Translations under genes and position numbers: made by a program | Notes under the pieces: generated by a model | Database searches by the model: none | Seen by the model: only the letters and a program-made list of their open reading frames with translations | Told to the model about the DNA's origin: nothing | Assembly: GCA_965366625.1 (NCBI GenBank) | Contig: CBDUGP010000037.1 | Coordinates: forward strand, 1-64,000 | Reading direction: 5' to 3' | Length of the DNA stretch: 64,000 nt | Source of the DNA: JAUIJL01 sp965366625 | GTDB lineage: Bacteria > Acidobacteriota > Thermoanaerobaculia > Multivoradales > J023 | Part shown: positions 1-8,551 of the stretch, one piece after another | Numbering within the stretch: position 1 is the first letter of the stretch | Layout: each line of letters begins with the position of its first letter

Positions 1-29
1 TAGGTCGCCGCCGGGATTGATTTTCGATT

Positions 30-54
30 AGCCCCTGGTTTTCCAGGGGCTTTT
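30..54 (+). terminator. Rho-independent terminator of an upstream gene
   Basis: A perfect 9-bp stem (AGCCCCTGG / CCAGGGGCT) with a TTTT loop is followed by a short T-run. It lies before topA, so it should close transcription of a gene left of the window. Confidence 0.8.
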
Positions 55-202
55 CCCTTTCCGGTTGAAATGCTAAAAGCCGACCCAAGAGACCCCTGCG
101 CTTGACAGCCTTCTTGGCCCGCAGATACTCTCCACGACTCGCTTCCTTGTATTTTCTCTACTCCAGCTTTTTCCGAATCGAATACAACAAAGGATCGTAC
201 CC

Positions 203-2851
203 ATGGCGGTTGAGACCCCTAAGAGCCTCGTGATTGTCGAGTCTCCCGCAAAAGCCAAGACGATCAGCAGGTTCTTGGGACCGGAATATCAGGTAGAAGC
301 CAGCTACGGCCATGTGAGGGATCTACCGCAAAGCCGAAAGGATATTCCAGCCGCTATCCGCTCCAAAGGTTGGGCCGACCTGGGTGTCGACATTGAAGGG
401 GATTTCGATCCTGTTTACGTCGTGCCCAAAGACAAGAAAGAGCATGTCAAGAGACTGAAGGCCGCTCTCAAAGACGCTGATTTCTTGTTGCTCGCCACTG
501 ATGAAGATCGCGAGGGTGAAAGCATCAGTTGGCATGTGCTCGAGCTGTTGAAACCGAAGAAATCACAGACAGTTCAGCGAATCGTCTTCCATGAGGTGAC
601 ACCGGAAGCGATCAAGCACGCCTTGGACTCCCCTCGAGACTTGGACGAGGACCTTGTCCGTGCGCAAGAAGCCCGGCGTGTAGTGGATCGTCTCTACGGT
701 TACTCACTGTCTCCGTTGCTTTGGAAGCGGGTGGCCCCAGGACTGTCAGCCGGTCGCGTGCAGAGTGTGGCGGTGAAACTCCTAGTTGAGCGAGAACGCG
801 ACCGTATTGCGTTCGTTTCGGCAGAGTATTGGGATATCAAAGCCGAACTCGAGACCGCTGACAAGGAAAAGTTGAAGGTCAAGCTGGTCAGTGTCGCCGA
901 CCAGCGAATTGCCGAGGGCAAGAGTTTCGACGCGACCACCGGCAAATTGCAGGATTCAAAGAGGCTCCACCTCCAAGGAGAGCAAGCGACGTCCTTGGCG
1001 TCCACGGCCAAAGAAACACGGCCCTGGAAGGTCAGCTCAGTCGAGCGAAATCCCGGTTCGCAACGTCCAGCACCGCCTTTCATCACTTCGACCCTTCAGC
1101 AAGAAGCGAATCGCAAGCTGCGAATGACCTCGCGCCAGACGATGCGGGTGGCCCAGAGTCTGTATGAAGGCATTGACCTCGACGGCGAGCGGGTGGGTTT
1201 GATCACCTATATGCGTACGGATAGCGTAACGCTGGCCGAGCGGGCGGTGACCCAAGCCAGGCAGTTGATCGGTGACATTTACGGTGCAGACTACATGCCC
1301 GAAAAGCCGGTTTACTACAAGACCAAAGCCAAGAGAGCCCAAGAGGCACACGAAGCGATCCGGCCGACGGATCTTTCGCGGCGCCCTCAGGACGTCAAAA
1401 AATTTCTCAATAATGATGAGTTGCGTCTTTACGAGCTGATCTGGAAGCGGACCGTGGCTTGTCAAATGGTTCCCGCTCAATTCGAACGGACGTCTGTAGA
1501 GATTTTGGTGGAAGTAGACGGCACGAAATTGCTGCTGACCACCAGCGGGCGACGGATCGTCTTCCCCGGCTTCCTGAGAGCCTACGTGGAGGGGTCTGAT
1601 GATCCAAACGCCCAGCTCGGGGATCAAGAAACCTTGCTACCCGCTCTCGACGAGGGTCAAGAGCTGACACCCCTGCAGGTCGACGCTGAAAGCCATCAAA
1701 CCAAGCCTGTTTACCGTTATACGGAAGCGAGCCTGGTTAAGAAGTTGGAAGAAGAGGGCATCGGCCGACCGAGCACATATGCCTCGATCATCTCAACCAT
1801 CCAGGATCGAGGCTATGCCTTCAAAAAAGGCAATGAGCTGATCCCGACGTTCACCGCGTTCTGTGTCACTGAATTATTGGAAAAACAATTCGGCGACTTG
1901 GTGGATCCGCACTTTACGGCTCGAATGGAAGACAATCTCGATGAGATTGCCGGTGGTCGTGTTGCCTGGGTAGCTTTAGTCGCCAACTTCTTCCGAGGCG
2001 TAGACGGTGAGCCTGGTCTGCAGACGCGGGTGGAGCAAGGCGAGGTCATCTATCCTTCGATATTACTCGGACTGGACCCTGATTCGGGCGACGAGGTGAT
2101 TGTCAAAATCGGTCGCGGCGCTCGACCCTATGTCCGATTAGGACCGGTGGGTGAAAAGGCCAAGGTCACCGCACCTATTCCCGAAGGCACGGCCCCCGAC
2201 GAGCTAACCCTTGAAATGGCGCTCGATCTAATCAAGAAAAAGAGCGATGACGCGCCCGTGGCCACGGATTCGGAAACCGGCAGGCAGATTTTTCTCAAGA
2301 TCGGTCGGTTCGGAGCGTATTTCGAGCTCGAACAGACCGAGGAGGAGAAGGGGTCCAAGGAAAAACCTCGTCGCGTATCCCTTCCCCGAGACGTCCAAGC
2401 GGACGACGTGACTCCGGAGATTGCCCAACAGCTGATTTCTCTACCTAGGACCCTGGGAAAACACCCCGAAGACAACGAGGATGTGGTTTCGACCTTGGGG
2501 CGTTACGGACCTTACGTCAAGTGGGGCAAAGAATCCCGCAGCCTCGGCACCTGGCAGGACGCCTGCACGATAGGGCTCGACCAAGCGCTCGAAGTCTTGA
2601 AGCAACCGAAAAAGCGAGGACGCAACCAAAAGGTTGTTTTAAAGGAGCTGGGAGAGCTGCCCGACGCCGAAGGCCCAGTCCAGATCCTCGACGGCCGCTA
2701 TGGCCCCTATGTAACCGATGGGACGACCAATGCAACCATCCCGAGGGGGACAGACCCCTTGACGGTGACCGCCGAGCAAGCTCAAGAACTTCTAGAGGCA
2801 CGTCGTAAGGCGCCGAAGAAGAAAAAGCGAGCTACTCGCAAGAAGAAATAG
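203..2851 (+). CDS. topA: DNA topoisomerase I (type IA)
   Basis: This enzyme relaxes negatively supercoiled DNA in the cytoplasm through a transient 5'-phosphotyrosine link. The N-terminal TOPRIM fold starts with KSLVIVESPAKAKTI, and an acidic DEDREGE motif follows. The active-site tyrosine is Tyr336 in the segment GLITYMRTDS. Residues about 490-580 hold the conserved GRPSTYASIISTIQDRGY block. After about residue 600 there are four 'GR(F/Y)G.Y' repeats of the Toprim C-terminal repeat type instead of zinc fingers, and the tail is lysine-rich (PKKKKRATRKKK). The length of 882 aa is normal for forms with these repeats. The ATG has AGGA 7 nt upstream. Terminators flank the gene, so it appears monocistronic. 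Confidence 0.97.
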   Translation: MAVETPKSLVIVESPAKAKTISRFLGPEYQVEASYGHVRDLPQSRKDIPAAIRSKGWADLGVDIEGDFDPVYVVPKDKKEHVKRLKAALKDADFLLLATDEDREGESISWHVLELLKPKKSQTVQRIVFHEVTPEAIKHALDSPRDLDEDLVRAQEARRVVDRLYGYSLSPLLWKRVAPGLSAGRVQSVAVKLLVERERDRIAFVSAEYWDIKAELETADKEKLKVKLVSVADQRIAEGKSFDATTGKLQDSKRLHLQGEQATSLASTAKETRPWKVSSVERNPGSQRPAPPFITSTLQQEANRKLRMTSRQTMRVAQSLYEGIDLDGERVGLITYMRTDSVTLAERAVTQARQLIGDIYGADYMPEKPVYYKTKAKRAQEAHEAIRPTDLSRRPQDVKKFLNNDELRLYELIWKRTVACQMVPAQFERTSVEILVEVDGTKLLLTTSGRRIVFPGFLRAYVEGSDDPNAQLGDQETLLPALDEGQELTPLQVDAESHQTKPVYRYTEASLVKKLEEEGIGRPSTYASIISTIQDRGYAFKKGNELIPTFTAFCVTELLEKQFGDLVDPHFTARMEDNLDEIAGGRVAWVALVANFFRGVDGEPGLQTRVEQGEVIYPSILLGLDPDSGDEVIVKIGRGARPYVRLGPVGEKAKVTAPIPEGTAPDELTLEMALDLIKKKSDDAPVATDSETGRQIFLKIGRFGAYFELEQTEEEKGSKEKPRRVSLPRDVQADDVTPEIAQQLISLPRTLGKHPEDNEDVVSTLGRYGPYVKWGKESRSLGTWQDACTIGLDQALEVLKQPKKRGRNQKVVLKELGELPDAEGPVQILDGRYGPYVTDGTTNATIPRGTDPLTVTAEQAQELLEARRKAPKKKKRATRKKK

Positions 2852-2874
2852 CACTCGTTCCTTGGGTGACATTC

Positions 2875-2902
2875 AAAAAACCGGCCGGAAGGCCGGTTTT
2901 TT
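2875..2902. terminator. Bidirectional terminator after topA
   Basis: A(6)CCGGCC, GGAA, then GGCCGGT(6) forms a perfect hairpin with an A-tract on one side and a T-tract on the other. It can therefore act on both strands. It lies 24 bp after the topA stop. Confidence 0.93.
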
Positions 2903-2947
2903 GCGTATGGGCTAAACGAAGAACCCTCCCTCGCCGTACATCAATCA

Positions 2948-2976
2948 CTGGCACATCAGTGTGTTACATGTATAAT
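2948..2976 (+). promoter_or_regulatory. Sigma-70-type promoter for the ABC/RND operon
   Basis: CTGGCA (2948-2953), a 17-bp spacer and a perfect TATAAT (2971-2976) precede the six-gene operon. An ATG lies 5 nt after the -10 box, at 2982. It opens a 21-codon frame that overlaps the first gene out of frame, which may be chance. Confidence 0.7.
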
Positions 2977-3012
2977 TCACCATGACACCTCGCCATTCTG
3001 GCAGCCGAAACC

Positions 3013-3927
3013 ATGCTCACCCTGACGAACATCACCAAGACCTATAGCGACGGCACTCGCGCGTTGGAGCATGTGGATCTGAGCTTCGGGCGCGGATTGC
3101 TGGGCCTGTTGGGGCCCAATGGGGCGGGCAAGACCACATTGTTGTCGATTCTCACATTGGCGCAAGAGCCTTCGACCGGAACACGCCAATATTTTGACCT
3201 CGGCGACCGAGCGCGCCATCGAGCTAAGATCCGAGAAATGATCGGCTACTTGCCGCAGGAATTCGTTCCGCTCAGTCGTGTGACCGGCTTCGAATACCTG
3301 GAAATCTGTGCAACGTGGAGACAGATTCCCTTGTCTCGCAGAGCGTTAAAGCATCGAATTTGGACCCTCCTCGAGGCAGTAGAACTGACCGCAGCCGCGC
3401 ACCGGGAGGCGGCTAGGTATTCCGGTGGAATGATCCGTCGCCTCGGCTTGGCCCAGGCGATCCTACATTCGCCGAAGTTCTTGATCGTCGATGAACCGAC
3501 CGCGGGATTGGATCCGGAAGAGCGGATTCGTTTTCGAAATCTAATCACCGACCTCGCCGACGAGATTCCGGTTTTGCTCTCGACCCATATCGTCGAAGAT
3601 ATTGAAGCGACTTGCCCGCGTCTGGCGATTCTGGCCCGTGGCAGAATACTTTTCGACGGCCCTCCCAGCGAGCTGATGCTCCGGGCCGAAGGGCGACTCT
3701 GGCAGCTCCCTGCCGGGGTCGAGGCCGATTCGGGTTTGTTGACCGTGGGGCGCCGGGTTTCTCCCACGGGTCAGTCCGTGCCGGTGATCTTCTCGGACCG
3801 CGCGCTGCCGACCGCCGAGGCCATTTCACCGAACCTCGAAGAAGCCTGTTCGCTCTTTTTGATGCTGGAGGCCTCCCAATCCCTCGCCGACGAGGGACTG
3901 ACCGATCAGGAGACGGATGCGTGTTGA
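3013..3927 (+). CDS. ABC-2 type transporter ATP-binding protein
   Basis: This is a cytoplasmic nucleotide-binding subunit of 304 aa, the usual size for ABC-2 exporter ATPases. Visible motifs are Walker A GPNGAGKT (about residues 36-43), a Q-loop (YLPQEF), a somewhat unusual signature YSGGMIRRLG, Walker B FLIVDEPTAGLD and the switch histidine in LLSTHIVED. About 90 extra C-terminal residues are typical of drug- or lipid-export ATPases. It is the first gene of a tight same-strand cluster, and its stop overlaps the GTG start of the next gene. It closely resembles the ATPase domain fused to the last protein of the cluster, so the two could pair as an asymmetric ATPase dimer (inference). Substrate unknown. 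Confidence 0.92.
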   Translation: MLTLTNITKTYSDGTRALEHVDLSFGRGLLGLLGPNGAGKTTLLSILTLAQEPSTGTRQYFDLGDRARHRAKIREMIGYLPQEFVPLSRVTGFEYLEICATWRQIPLSRRALKHRIWTLLEAVELTAAAHREAARYSGGMIRRLGLAQAILHSPKFLIVDEPTAGLDPEERIRFRNLITDLADEIPVLLSTHIVEDIEATCPRLAILARGRILFDGPPSELMLRAEGRLWQLPAGVEADSGLLTVGRRVSPTGQSVPVIFSDRALPTAEAISPNLEEACSLFLMLEASQSLADEGLTDQETDAC

Positions 3928-6680
3928 TCTTGCGCGCCATCCGGCTCGAGGCCCTATTGCAGGTGAGAACCCTCCGATTTCGTTTCGGTGCTTTATTGTG
4001 CTTGGCGCTTCCGATCTGTACCCCATTTGGAGTCCTATTCTTTTTACAGCCACATTTACCGCATACATTCGGGCCGAGCACCTACATCACTATCGTATTG
4101 GATAGCTTGCGGTTTCCGACCCTCGTTTTGGCCCTCGTCATTGCTGGGAATCGAGCCGACATCACGGGTGGGCGAGAGATGTGGTCGGTTCTCAGCTCAG
4201 CGGGAGTGAGCAACGCGGGTTACTTTCTGCGACGATGTTTTGCCCAAAGCTGCTTGGTTGCTGCCCTCACTGCCCTGCCGTTCTTGACTGTGATGGGCAC
4301 GCTTGCCATGGCCGGGCTCACGCTCGAAGATCCGTGGCGACCGTTCGGTAGCTGGCTCCTGCTGGTGCTTCCCGTGGGTTTTGGATTTGTTTTTCTGTGG
4401 TCTGCTCTCGTGCAAATCACGGGCACGGAACTCGGAAGCCTGATGATCCTGGCCTTCGGACGAGGGGCTGCCACCTATTTTTTGGAACAAGTGGTGCAGC
4501 CCCTCTTGGGCTCAAAGCTGGTGCTTCATTTGGATTGGGTGGGATTTTGGAATTTCCAATACTTTTTGGCCCGGCTGGTTAACTTGATGAGAAGGCCGGA
4601 CGAAAGGTTCTACTATGGTGATTACCTGGCGACCGATGTTCCCTTTTCGTTTGAGTTGCTGTGGAGCCGAGTTTTGCCGTCTGCCGCTGTTTTTATGGGC
4701 TTTTGTGCCGTAATTGCTTCCTTGGCAACTTTTTTCCTACGGCGGACCCGCAGAGATCTCACGCCGTTGGTTATTTCGGAGAACCACCCACTCCGAAATA
4801 TCATCGGTTATGTCCACAAGTTGAGGCAACGCTATTCTGCGGATGGCGCTCTATCATGGGAGCGATATGTGGCTCTGGCGGGTTTGCTGTGTTTCGCAGC
4901 TTCTGTGGCATACGTTGAGCAGAGAAGGGTTACAGCGGCAGGATATGCCGAGCGCCAATACCAAGCGGAAATCCAAACAGAAGACTTTCCACCGACACCC
5001 CCGGAAGCCCGATTTCTCGAATGGCATTTGGATGGAGATCTATCACCTGCGGGTGTCGATCTGCAGTCTACGGGTTTGCTTCGTTATGAAGGTGACGTTG
5101 CCCTCCACCACTTAGCATTAAGCATGAATCCGTTTCTCCAGGTGTCGGTGGAACTCGAGGGCAGGGCCGTCGAGGTTGAGCGGCGCTGGGATCGAATGAA
5201 GGTCCTATTTGAGCCGCCACTGCCGCCCGATCAGGGGATGAGAGCAGTTTTCAAGGTAAGCGGCCGCCCTGGCCAAATGGACTTCGACCTCAACGGGTGG
5301 CGCACAGGAGACTCCTTTGCAACCCGCTATGAGGCGATGGTCACCAAAGCCTACCCGAGTGAGCGTAATGACCTTTCGCAATCCCAATGGGAACCTTCCT
5401 TTTCGAGATCGGGTATCGACCTGGGCCCGATGGAGCTCATGCCGGTGTTGCGCTACGGAACTTGGGAGCTGACGCCGAAACCCGTTTACCAAGGAGATCC
5501 CGGTTACGAAGTGCCGGGCCCGAGCGCCTTTCCACTACTCGATTTGACCCTGAACTTAAGGGTGCCGAAGGGTTGGTTCATAGGTGATTCCTGCGGCAAT
5601 GCCATAGACGATACCGGGCAATTGGTCGCAAGCTGTAGGACCTCCCTCAGCCGCTACCGAATCCAAGGTGGGTTGCACCGGGTCGTGCAAGCGGACGAGC
5701 AGGTGGTCGCCGCGGCCTTTCCGGGGCACGAGACTTTGATGGCCCGCCACATCGAGAGTCTACAGGCCGCAATCGAGCTGTCCGGCGACGCTTGGCCCGG
5801 TTCCCCGGGCATCGATCGCTTGGTCGTTATTGAAAGCAGCCTTAGCAATGACCCATTCTCCCCCTCTGGAGGAGGAGAGTGGAGAGCGAGCCAATTCGAA
5901 ATTGAAGGGCGCCTAGTCGCCTTCGAAGAAGGGGCAGTGGCACTCGATAGGCCCCTTCAAGCCGAGCAGATCGTCGGCGCCGTCATGGCCAAAGAGCTGC
6001 TCCGACGCCGTGACTTGAACCCCTCCGAGTCCTGGACTTTCAGCCGGCTCTTCAGCTCACTCATGTCCCGTCGCATGGGTGCCGGCGAGGCTCGACAGGG
6101 CGCGACCCTGTCGGGTAATCCGAATCACGAGCACCAAGCTCGCTACCCGGTGCTGAAGCTCGAACACTATGTGCCTTTCGTTTTCGAGCAGAAAGTGCCG
6201 GCGCTGTGGACCTATCTGGAGAGCCTGGTAGGGCCGGACCATCTATACGAAGGAGTCGAGGATTTTCTGTCCCGGGAGTCCGACCAGCCGGGAACTCTCG
6301 AGGAACTGTTCAGCGATATCGAGAGGCGTAGCGGAGTCTCGTTGCAAGCCTTCCAGGGGAACTACCTGCTGGGGCACGGCCTGCCCATGTTACGCCTTGA
6401 GGACGTCTCCAGCCGCTCCCAGTCCAATGGCCGTTGGCGTTTGACGGGCAAGTTGCGCAATACCGCCACCGGTGAGGTGACCTGCCCAGTCGTCGCTAAA
6501 GCCGAAGGGCAGGTGATCCGCCAGGTCGTGACGGTGACCAGCGATTCCGCCACTGAGTTTTCTTTCGATTTCAACTTCCCACCCCATACGGTTCAGCTAG
6601 ATCCCGAGGACAGCTGCTTTCGCTGGGTCACCCGAGGACGCATGCGAGTCGAGCGGATCTCGCTGCTCAGCGGTCCGTAG
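3921..6680 (+). CDS. ABC-2 permease fused to an M1-peptidase-like ectodomain lacking the zinc motif
   Basis: The open frame extends further upstream, but GTG 3921 fits best: it overlaps the stop of the ATPase gene and leads straight into the first membrane segment. The product is 919 aa. Residues about 1-320 carry six or so hydrophobic segments in an ABC-2 permease pattern, followed by a transmembrane helix near 320-335. The rest is a soluble part resembling the beta-sandwich and catalytic region of M1 aminopeptidases. Where HExxH should appear the sequence reads VGAVMAKELLRRRD, with no HExxH, so the domain is predicted to be inactive. Permease/M1 fusions are a known family. Here the peptidase part may bind ligand or partner rather than cleave. 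It is co-transcribed with two other ABC parts and an RND pump. Confidence 0.82.
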   Translation: MLILRAIRLEALLQVRTLRFRFGALLCLALPICTPFGVLFFLQPHLPHTFGPSTYITIVLDSLRFPTLVLALVIAGNRADITGGREMWSVLSSAGVSNAGYFLRRCFAQSCLVAALTALPFLTVMGTLAMAGLTLEDPWRPFGSWLLLVLPVGFGFVFLWSALVQITGTELGSLMILAFGRGAATYFLEQVVQPLLGSKLVLHLDWVGFWNFQYFLARLVNLMRRPDERFYYGDYLATDVPFSFELLWSRVLPSAAVFMGFCAVIASLATFFLRRTRRDLTPLVISENHPLRNIIGYVHKLRQRYSADGALSWERYVALAGLLCFAASVAYVEQRRVTAAGYAERQYQAEIQTEDFPPTPPEARFLEWHLDGDLSPAGVDLQSTGLLRYEGDVALHHLALSMNPFLQVSVELEGRAVEVERRWDRMKVLFEPPLPPDQGMRAVFKVSGRPGQMDFDLNGWRTGDSFATRYEAMVTKAYPSERNDLSQSQWEPSFSRSGIDLGPMELMPVLRYGTWELTPKPVYQGDPGYEVPGPSAFPLLDLTLNLRVPKGWFIGDSCGNAIDDTGQLVASCRTSLSRYRIQGGLHRVVQADEQVVAAAFPGHETLMARHIESLQAAIELSGDAWPGSPGIDRLVVIESSLSNDPFSPSGGGEWRASQFEIEGRLVAFEEGAVALDRPLQAEQIVGAVMAKELLRRRDLNPSESWTFSRLFSSLMSRRMGAGEARQGATLSGNPNHEHQARYPVLKLEHYVPFVFEQKVPALWTYLESLVGPDHLYEGVEDFLSRESDQPGTLEELFSDIERRSGVSLQAFQGNYLLGHGLPMLRLEDVSSRSQSNGRWRLTGKLRNTATGEVTCPVVAKAEGQVIRQVVTVTSDSATEFSFDFNFPPHTVQLDPEDSCFRWVTRGRMRVERISLLSGP

Positions 6681-6684
6681 AGTC

Positions 6685-7437
6685 ATGAAATCCCGGATAC
6701 AAAATTGGCTCGAGGTCAAACGCTCGCGGTGGATCGGAGTCTGGAGGCAGACGGTTTACGCCTTCAACCTAACCCTTGAACGACGATTGTGGCTGTTCTT
6801 AGCCCTCGACGGCATGCTCGTCTTGCAAGGTGTCCTGGGCGCGTTGATCAGCGGTGGCAAGATAGACAAGATTTTCAGCTCCGGCGTCTTCTTGCCGACC
6901 GCCCTACTCTGTGTGCCGGCCCTCTCGGGCATCGTCGCTTTAGAACGTCGCGCGGGAAGCCTAGATCTCGCGCTTTCGGCACCGTCGACCGAACGATACT
7001 TCCTGCGGCGGGTAGTGCCGATTTGCTCGCTGTTTTTCATCCAAGGTGTGGTGCTGCTGATCCTCAGCTATTTGGAAACCAAGGGCGCAACACCTCTATT
7101 GAGCTTCGACAAAACGATTTTTCAGCTCCAGCGAGCGCTCTTGCAGAATCTGCTGCTGCATGTCTTCGTCGGAGCCGGCGTCCTCTTTTGGGCGACTCGC
7201 TTGCGAACCTCCGGAGCGGTTTGGGGGGCGACCCTAGCCCTGACCATGATCTTCCGGCCCTGGCTGACCCAGAGCCCGCTCTTGGACGGCTCCATCAGCT
7301 CCAGCGAGCTGTTCCTGGGCGTACCACGACCCCTGCTTTCTTGGATTTGGTCCATGGCCATCGTCGCCTTGGCTTCCACGATTCTCTACCTATATTCCCG
7401 CGAGCGCCTGCGGCGCCCGGAGACGATGCTCGATTGA
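6685..7437 (+). CDS. ABC-2 type permease subunit
   Basis: A 250-aa integral membrane protein with about six hydrophobic helices, starting 4 bp after the stop of the preceding permease. Size and topology match the small ABC-2 / GldF-like permeases. A conserved-looking cytoplasmic region (ALERRAGSLDLALSAP) after the second helix resembles the coupling helix of this class. With the upstream ATPase and large permease it could form a heteromeric exporter. The next gene, an RND adaptor, begins 10 bp downstream, so both transporters should be made together. No specific substrate can be read from the sequence. Confidence 0.8.
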   Translation: MKSRIQNWLEVKRSRWIGVWRQTVYAFNLTLERRLWLFLALDGMLVLQGVLGALISGGKIDKIFSSGVFLPTALLCVPALSGIVALERRAGSLDLALSAPSTERYFLRRVVPICSLFFIQGVVLLILSYLETKGATPLLSFDKTIFQLQRALLQNLLLHVFVGAGVLFWATRLRTSGAVWGATLALTMIFRPWLTQSPLLDGSISSSELFLGVPRPLLSWIWSMAIVALASTILYLYSRERLRRPETMLD

Positions 7438-7447
7438 GGAGACGCTC

Positions 7448-8551
7448 ATGGTCCGAAGGATTCCCAAACTCGCCCCTACGGCGCCCTTGTTGATGCTCGC
7501 CCTGATGCTCACCTTGAGCGCCTGCCAACGGCCGGCGCCGAAACCGCCCAAACCCGCGAAGGTCCCCGTCACCAGCGAAATCGTCAAACAGGGCCCGTTC
7601 CAAGCGGGGGTCTCCTTGTTGGGCCGGGTCGCTCCCAACCGAAGAATTCAGATTCGCCCCCCGGCCGCCGGAAGAATCCACTACGGCCCCGCAGTCATCG
7701 GCGGATTTCGCGCCGGCCAGACGGTCGAGCGAGGCCAGCTGCTTTTCAGCATCGAGAGCCCGGGCTCCGACCTGGCCCTTGCCGAGGCCGAGCTTGCCGC
7801 TCAAGCTGCCGACACGGAGCTGTCACGGGCCCAGAAGGGTGTCGAGGCAGGAATCCTTCCCCAAGCCGAACTCGAGGCCCGTCAGATCGACGCCAAGCTC
7901 GCAGCGCGACGATTGGCCAAAGCGAAGGTCGAAAACGAGCGGTTGACGGTCCGGGCGCCGGCGTCCGGGTCCCTCAAGGTGGAGAGAGCCATCGTCGCGG
8001 GCACCGAGGTCGGGCCGGACACGCTGCTGGCCGAGCTGGCGGGAGACGGTGCCGTCCGGGTCGAAGCGTGGATCCCGGCCGGTGAACTCGATCGACTAGC
8101 CCACGGGTTGGCCGTCGAATGTCGACTGCCGAACTTCGACGGAATCGTCGGTATGGGCAAGCTGGCGGAGCTGGCCCAAGAGGTGGAGGACGGCGGAGTA
8201 GCCCGTGCGGTGGTGGATGTGGTTGAAGATCACGGCATGCCTCGATTCGGTGAGGGGATCGAACTCAGGGTCTTACTACCCGAAGTATCGAGCGCCGTAA
8301 CCGTGCCCAGCCGTGCCGTCATTCGAAACGGCCACGTGACCTCGGTTTTTGTGCTGGAAAAGGTCGGAAAGTCTCTGCGAGCGGGTGTGCGCCTCGTCCA
8401 GATCGGGGGCGAAGACGGTGAGCGCGTTGAAGTCCTGGATGGTCTTCAGGCCGGTGATCGGATCGCGGTCGAAGGGGCCGAATACCTGGCCGACGGCCTG
8501 CCGGCGGAGGATGTCGCGCAGGCGGCGAAGAAAAAGAAAGGGCGCCGATAG
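7448..8551 (+). CDS. RND efflux periplasmic adaptor lipoprotein (HlyD/MFP family)
   Basis: The adaptor links an inner-membrane pump to an outer-membrane channel. The 367-aa product has a lipoprotein signal ending LTLSAC, so Cys26 should be lipidated. It is followed by a Pro-rich linker, a barrel-sandwich/lipoyl half, an alpha-helical hairpin (about residues 95-160, rich in Ala/Glu: AEAELAAQAADTELSRAQ), the second lipoyl half and beta-barrel domains. The Lys-rich tail ends KKKKGRR. A GAGGAG-like ribosome site lies before ATG 7448. The last base of its stop is the first base of the following RND pump gene, which implies translational coupling. No outer-membrane TolC-like gene is visible in the window. 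Confidence 0.9.
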   Translation: MVRRIPKLAPTAPLLMLALMLTLSACQRPAPKPPKPAKVPVTSEIVKQGPFQAGVSLLGRVAPNRRIQIRPPAAGRIHYGPAVIGGFRAGQTVERGQLLFSIESPGSDLALAEAELAAQAADTELSRAQKGVEAGILPQAELEARQIDAKLAARRLAKAKVENERLTVRAPASGSLKVERAIVAGTEVGPDTLLAELAGDGAVRVEAWIPAGELDRLAHGLAVECRLPNFDGIVGMGKLAELAQEVEDGGVARAVVDVVEDHGMPRFGEGIELRVLLPEVSSAVTVPSRAVIRNGHVTSVFVLEKVGKSLRAGVRLVQIGGEDGERVEVLDGLQAGDRIAVEGAEYLADGLPAEDVAQAAKKKKGRR

